Assembly: GCA_030123565.1 (NCBI GenBank)
Contig: CP126122.1
Coordinates: 3,734,800 to 3,798,799, forward strand
Source: Nitrospira sp.
GTDB taxonomy: Bacteria; Nitrospirota; Nitrospiria; Nitrospirales; Nitrospiraceae
DNA: 64,000 bases
Direction of reading: 5' to 3'
Each line of letters opens with the position of its first letter. The stretch's first letter is position 1. Below the pieces are notes generated by a model. The model searched no databases and was not told where the DNA came from. It saw nothing but the letters and a program-made list of their open reading frames with translations. Below, one piece after another: positions 60,737 through 64,000 of the stretch. Made by a program: the position numbers and the translations under genes.

Positions 60737-61165
60737 CTATTCGGAATCCCCGACTGCCGTGAAGTCTCGTTCCCCGAAAATCGCCGACTCGCGCAGGTAA
60801 TGTTTGAATTCGAGAAGATTGTGAGAGGGGTCTTCCAGGAAGAACGTCAGGTGCTCGATCGGCGTGCCGGCGAACCGTCTCCGGGGCTGCTGATAGAAGG
60901 TCAACCCCTTGGCCTTCGCGCGATCGGCCAAGGCCTGCCACTCTTCCTCCAGGGTCAACACGAGTCCGAAATGACGGGGATAGATGCCTTTCTGAAGAAC
61001 GGTCGGTTCGGCGGCCAGGTGGGCGACCAGTTGGTGCCCGGCAAGTCCGAGGGTGACGGCCTTGGAAGATTCCCTGCCCAGTACACAACCCAGGCCGTCG
61101 ACATAAAAGCGCTTGGCGGCAGCAAGATCGTGAACAGGGAATGCAAGGTGAAAAAGAGCCGGCAT
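60737..61165 (-). CDS. VOC family (glyoxalase-like) protein
   Basis: A 142-residue protein with two beta-alpha-beta-beta-beta repeats: Phe-His-Leu-Ala-Phe-Pro-Val near the start (His ligand), Tyr-Pro-Arg-His-Phe-Gly-Leu in the middle and Asn-Leu-Leu-Glu-Phe-Lys at the end (Glu ligand). The metal-binding positions are present. Substrate unknown. Confidence 0.8.
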   Translation of the reverse strand: MPALFHLAFPVHDLAAAKRFYVDGLGCVLGRESSKAVTLGLAGHQLVAHLAAEPTVLQKGIYPRHFGLVLTLEEEWQALADRAKAKGLTFYQQPRRRFAGTPIEHLTFFLEDPSHNLLEFKHYLRESAIFGERDFTAVGDSE

Positions 61166-61205
61166 GACGTGGCGCCTCGCGTCACTGTATCAACTCCGCC
61201 TACGC

Positions 61206-62144
61206 CTATGCAAACCGGCCTTGCACGACAGGCCGCCCGTCCTGGCCGACAAATCCCGCCGCCATGTGCGGCGTGCTGTGTCTGATCGCGAAGCGACCAT
61301 CGGAAGAGAGAACCAACACCCCGGCGGCGCCCTGGATGCGATCCACGACCTTCCGCAATACTCGCTTGGCCGACAAGACCGGACTCACTCCGCTCGCCAG
61401 CAGATCGGTGATCTCCTTGGCCACGGCCACCCGTATGATGCTCTCGCCCAAGCCTGTCATCGAAACGGCCCCTGATTCGTTGTCCGCATAGACGCCGCAA
61501 CCGATCAAGGGCGTATCGCCGACTCGACCAGGCAACATGACATCGATCCCACCGGTCGAGGCTCCCGCCGCCACCGTCCCCTCGCGATCCAATGCCACCG
61601 CCCCCACCGTTTCTTTGCCGAGAGTCCGCGCAGGAATACGCCCGGCCTGCATGATCGCCCGATGCAACCCGAGCGTCTCCCGCAATGCGGATCGCCGCAC
61701 GCCGTGATGCGGCAGTTTCCTTCGCGGCCCACTGCCGCGCGGGATCCGTTCCAGCCCGAAATGTCGTGCAAACAGAGAAGCCGATCGCCCGACCAACAGC
61801 ACATGCGCGGTATTCTCCATGACAAGGCGTGCCGCGGTAATGGGATGGACGATGCCCTCGATAGAAGCCACTGCCCCTGCCCGCAGATCGCGCCCCTCCA
61901 TGATCGAAGCATCCATCCGGCGTACCCCATCGAGCTGGCGGTTCGACCCTCGCCCCGCATTGAAGAGCCCCGAACGTTCCAACAGGCTGATTGCTGCCTC
62001 GACTGCGGAGAGTGCCGGTTCACCGGCCATGAGCAACCGATGTCCGTGGGTCAGTGCGGACTCGATGCAGGCCGCTTGAGCGACGGTCATGGCGCGGCGT
62101 CCCGCGCCACCGTGAATGAGCAGAATCGGTCGCGATCGTTTCAA
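61206..62144 (-). CDS. Isoaspartyl peptidase/L-asparaginase (Ntn hydrolase)
   Basis: A 312-residue plant-type asparaginase. Ile-His-Gly-Gly-Ala-Gly lies near the N terminus and Glu-Thr-Val-Gly-Ala-Val-Ala-Leu-Asp-Arg-Glu-Gly-Thr-Val-Ala-Ala-Gly contains the catalytic Thr that becomes the N terminus after self-cleavage. Ser-Thr-Gly-Gly follows. It overlaps the next upstream gene by 4 bp. Confidence 0.9.
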   Translation of the reverse strand: MKRSRPILLIHGGAGRRAMTVAQAACIESALTHGHRLLMAGEPALSAVEAAISLLERSGLFNAGRGSNRQLDGVRRMDASIMEGRDLRAGAVASIEGIVHPITAARLVMENTAHVLLVGRSASLFARHFGLERIPRGSGPRRKLPHHGVRRSALRETLGLHRAIMQAGRIPARTLGKETVGAVALDREGTVAAGASTGGIDVMLPGRVGDTPLIGCGVYADNESGAVSMTGLGESIIRVAVAKEITDLLASGVSPVLSAKRVLRKVVDRIQGAAGVLVLSSDGRFAIRHSTPHMAAGFVGQDGRPVVQGRFA

Positions 62145-62713
62145 TTGAGCAGAAGATTCTTGACGCGGCGGTAGGCGGGATCTTGCATGCGGTCCAAGTC
62201 ACAACGGACAAACCCCAAGCCGGTCACGCAGAGTTCGAAATTTTCGGACAGCTTCTGGAACAACGGAGAATCCTGCTCTGGATCGTAGCCCCCATATTCG
62301 GCCACCAGCCCATAAGACCGTTTGCCGGTCTTCACATAGTCCACCAGAAAATCCTTGTGGTAGATGAGGCCCGCCGTCTTGAGGCGGCGGAGATATTCGG
62401 GAAACAACCCGGTCATGAAGAGCGTGAAGTCGCCGATATGCCGATGGACTTCACGTTCACGGTCGAACGATTGCGCCTCCAAGAGCACCTCGGATTCGAA
62501 CAGCATCTCGACCACCGAATCGACGGGGCGGTCCTGCCGGTCGTGGATCTTGTAGAGTTGGTCGGTGTGGGAAAATTCGACGAGCAGATTGGAGACATAG
62601 TCGGTCACGTTGAGATCGGGCCAGCCGAGGTGTTCGGTAAAGCTCTTCTCGGTCAACGTGCCGAACAATTGACGGAGTGGATGGCTGCGCGGAACGGGAC
62701 TTCCCATCTCCAC
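62141..62713 (-). CDS. Conserved-looking protein of unknown function
   Basis: A 190-residue soluble, largely helical protein with many aromatic and charged residues and no signal peptide. No family was recognised. Its end overlaps the asparaginase start by 4 bp (ATGA), so the two genes are translationally coupled. The 113-bp gap upstream separates it from dtd. Confidence 0.65.
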   Translation of the reverse strand: MEMGSPVPRSHPLRQLFGTLTEKSFTEHLGWPDLNVTDYVSNLLVEFSHTDQLYKIHDRQDRPVDSVVEMLFESEVLLEAQSFDREREVHRHIGDFTLFMTGLFPEYLRRLKTAGLIYHKDFLVDYVKTGKRSYGLVAEYGGYDPEQDSPLFQKLSENFELCVTGLGFVRCDLDRMQDPAYRRVKNLLLN

Positions 62714-62826
62714 CTCCCGGGCAATCCCTGCCCTTTGAAAAATAGTATAGCAGACTCCATGCGAACCATCGAACGTTCTCCCTCTGTCTCTATCGGCATC
62801 TGCGATGGAGACTTGACTACCGCGGC

Positions 62827-63276
62827 TTACGATCCATGCCGGCTGTCCAAGAGAAAGGTCATAGGGCCATCGTTGAGCAACTCCACCTGCATGTGCGCCC
62901 CGAAACGGCCGGTCTCCACAGCCAAGCCGGCGGCCCGTAATCGGCTCGCCGCCTGTTCATACCAAGCGCGGGCTTCGTCCGGCGGAGCGGCCTGGTCGAA
63001 CCCCGGCCGGCGGCCCTTCGTGGTATCACCAAGCAGGGTGAATTGCGAAACCAGCAACAGCGCCCCACCGACATCGGTCACGGTGCGGTTCATCTTGCCC
63101 TGATCGTCGCCGAAGATACGGAGCGTCCTGATCTTCTCGATGAGATAGAGCAGGTCGCGCTCTTCGTCACCCTTCGCCACGCCCAAGAAGACCAGGAGGC
63201 CGGCCCCGATCCGGCCGACTATGGTTCCATCCACTTCGACCGATGCTTTGGTGACACGCTGAAGAACGGCTTTCAT
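62827..63276 (-). CDS. dtd: D-aminoacyl-tRNA deacylase
   Basis: A 149-residue enzyme hydrolysing D-aminoacyl-tRNAs. Ser-Gln-Phe-Thr-Leu-Leu-Gly-Asp-Thr is the first cross-subunit motif. The second reads Asn-Asp-Gly-Pro-Met-Thr-Phe, with Met where most family members have Val. Length is standard. It overlaps ogt by 4 bp. Confidence 0.93.
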   Translation of the reverse strand: MKAVLQRVTKASVEVDGTIVGRIGAGLLVFLGVAKGDEERDLLYLIEKIRTLRIFGDDQGKMNRTVTDVGGALLLVSQFTLLGDTTKGRRPGFDQAAPPDEARAWYEQAASRLRAAGLAVETGRFGAHMQVELLNDGPMTFLLDSRHGS

Positions 63277-63779
63277 GGCAGCGTAAGTTGGGCCAACGTC
63301 CCTTCCACCTTCAACAGGCGCCGCTTCATCGGCAGGCCGCAGCCAAAACCGCCCAGCGAGCCGTCATGTGCGATGATCCGGTGGCAGGGTACCACGATCG
63401 GCACAGGGTTCGCGCCGAGCGCCATGCCCACAGCCCTCGCGTACTGTTTGCCCCCGACCTTGGTCGCCACCCATTGATAGGACCGGACACGGCCGTAGGG
63501 AATCCGCCTGATCGCCTTCCAGACTTTCCGTTGAAACGGGGTACCGGCGGACAGGTCCACCGGCAGGGAAAATTCACGACGCCTGCCATCGAGATAGTCC
63601 AAGAGTTGCGTCTGTGCCTCTGCCAACAGAGCCGCGACCGTGCCCTTCTCTAAGGCCTGCCCCTGTCGAGGGAATGTTCGTCGATTCGAGGGGGACAGGT
63701 CGATGGAAGTGAGGCCCTCCTCGCCGGCCGCAATCTCGATCCAGCCCCAAGGCGCCTTGAATGTGATCGCTTGTATCAT
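63273..63779 (-). CDS. ogt: Methylated-DNA-protein-cysteine methyltransferase
   Basis: A 168-residue suicide repair protein that removes alkyl groups from O6-guanine. Ile-Val-Val-Pro-Cys-His-Arg-Ile is the acceptor Cys motif, preceded by Asn-Pro-Val-Pro and followed by Gly-Gly-Phe-Gly-Cys-Gly. Arg-Ile-Pro-Tyr-Gly-Arg-Val-Arg-Ser-Tyr marks the DNA-binding helix-turn-helix region. It is coupled to dtd. Confidence 0.92.
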   Translation of the reverse strand: MIQAITFKAPWGWIEIAAGEEGLTSIDLSPSNRRTFPRQGQALEKGTVAALLAEAQTQLLDYLDGRRREFSLPVDLSAGTPFQRKVWKAIRRIPYGRVRSYQWVATKVGGKQYARAVGMALGANPVPIVVPCHRIIAHDGSLGGFGCGLPMKRRLLKVEGTLAQLTLP

Positions 63780-63780
63780 G

Positions 63781-64000
63781 TCATGCCGCTCCGAACTTTC
63801 GTGCCACCCGTCCCAGTTTTCGTTTCACCATCCCGGACACCACATCCAATTCCTCCGACCCGAACAGGATATGGAGACCGAGATACCCGACGACGCTGAG
63901 TCCGATCCCGGCGCCCAAGAGGGCGGACTTCACCAGCCATTCACCTTGCTGCGTCCAAATGGACGCACCGGCCACCCACCAACAGACCACCACCAGCGGA
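63781..64000 (-). CDS. murJ: C-terminal end of a probable lipid II flippase MurJ (cut by right edge)
   Basis: The reverse frame is open to the window edge (at least 72 codons, no start needed). It encodes two closely spaced membrane helices followed by a short basic tail (Lys-Arg-Lys-Leu-Gly-Arg-Val-Ala-Arg-Lys), which resembles the end of MurJ/MviN. The call rests on this topology and sequence flavour only, and another polytopic protein is possible. Confidence 0.5.
   Translation of the reverse strand, partial: PLVVVCWWVAGASIWTQQGEWLVKSALLGAGIGLSVVGYLGLHILFGSEELDVVSGMVKRKLGRVARKFGAA

Overview
The window is about 60% GC bacterial chromosome. The most likely source is Nitrospira or a close relative in Nitrospirota. 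This is inferred from the combination of a kdp potassium ATPase beside a beta-barrel porin, a complex I-like hydrogenase-related operon without Ni ligands, heptose/LPS genes (gmhA, rfaE2), and intergenic palindromes with AGGATGCT-type ends. No rRNA, tRNA or CRISPR array was seen.

Layout. 1-4.4 kb: 5' part of a kdp operon (two tiny membrane ORFs, then kdpA running off the left edge), an outer-membrane porin with a small membrane gene, and a CorA-like membrane protein whose GMN motif is interrupted by an in-frame TGA. 4.5-13.1 kb: a six-gene minus-strand operon (HyfB, C, E, F, G and I-like) encoding a membrane-bound energy-converting-hydrogenase-related complex, flanked by a truncated and an intact copy of a DUF1566-type gene. 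13.2-18.0 kb: two membrane metalloproteases, an HTH/metallo-beta-lactamase fusion, a macrodomain protein, a GYD protein and a lower-GC pair (HEPN-like plus uracil-DNA-glycosylase-like). 18.3-26.6 kb: an apparent operon of pyruvate kinase, a secreted protein, a HAD phosphatase and two M16 peptidases, divergent from a histidine-phosphatase/phosphofructokinase fusion. 26.7-31.8 kb: a secreted barnase-like RNase with barstar, a YidB-like protein, paired small CxxC proteins, hemL and a secreted nuclease.

31.8-40.7 kb is an accessory island. It holds a tyrosine-integrase remnant, an integron-type attC site, a coiled-coil gene split by an IS630-family element, a REP-associated transposase with perfect 14-bp inverted ends, further REP-like repeats, a HigB/HigA toxin-antitoxin pair, a GNAT acetyltransferase and a frameshifted VOC gene. 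40.8-47.7 kb: SGNH hydrolase, several lipoproteins, an amidase, a YbgC-type thioesterase and an orphan Csm6-like CARF protein with a degenerate HEPN motif. 47.8-64 kb is core-like: NfeD/stomatin pair, gmhA and rfaE2, a SprT-like protease overlapping dinB, mfd, two PPIC-type chaperones, engB, mtgA, a plant-type asparaginase, dtd, ogt, and the end of a probable murJ.

Functional themes are potassium transport, ion-coupled respiration through the hydrogenase-related complex, lower glycolysis, envelope biogenesis (heptose, peptidoglycan, periplasmic chaperones, membrane proteases) and DNA repair (mfd, dinB, ogt, dtd as quality control). The island at 31.8-40.7 kb shows several generations of mobile-element activity.
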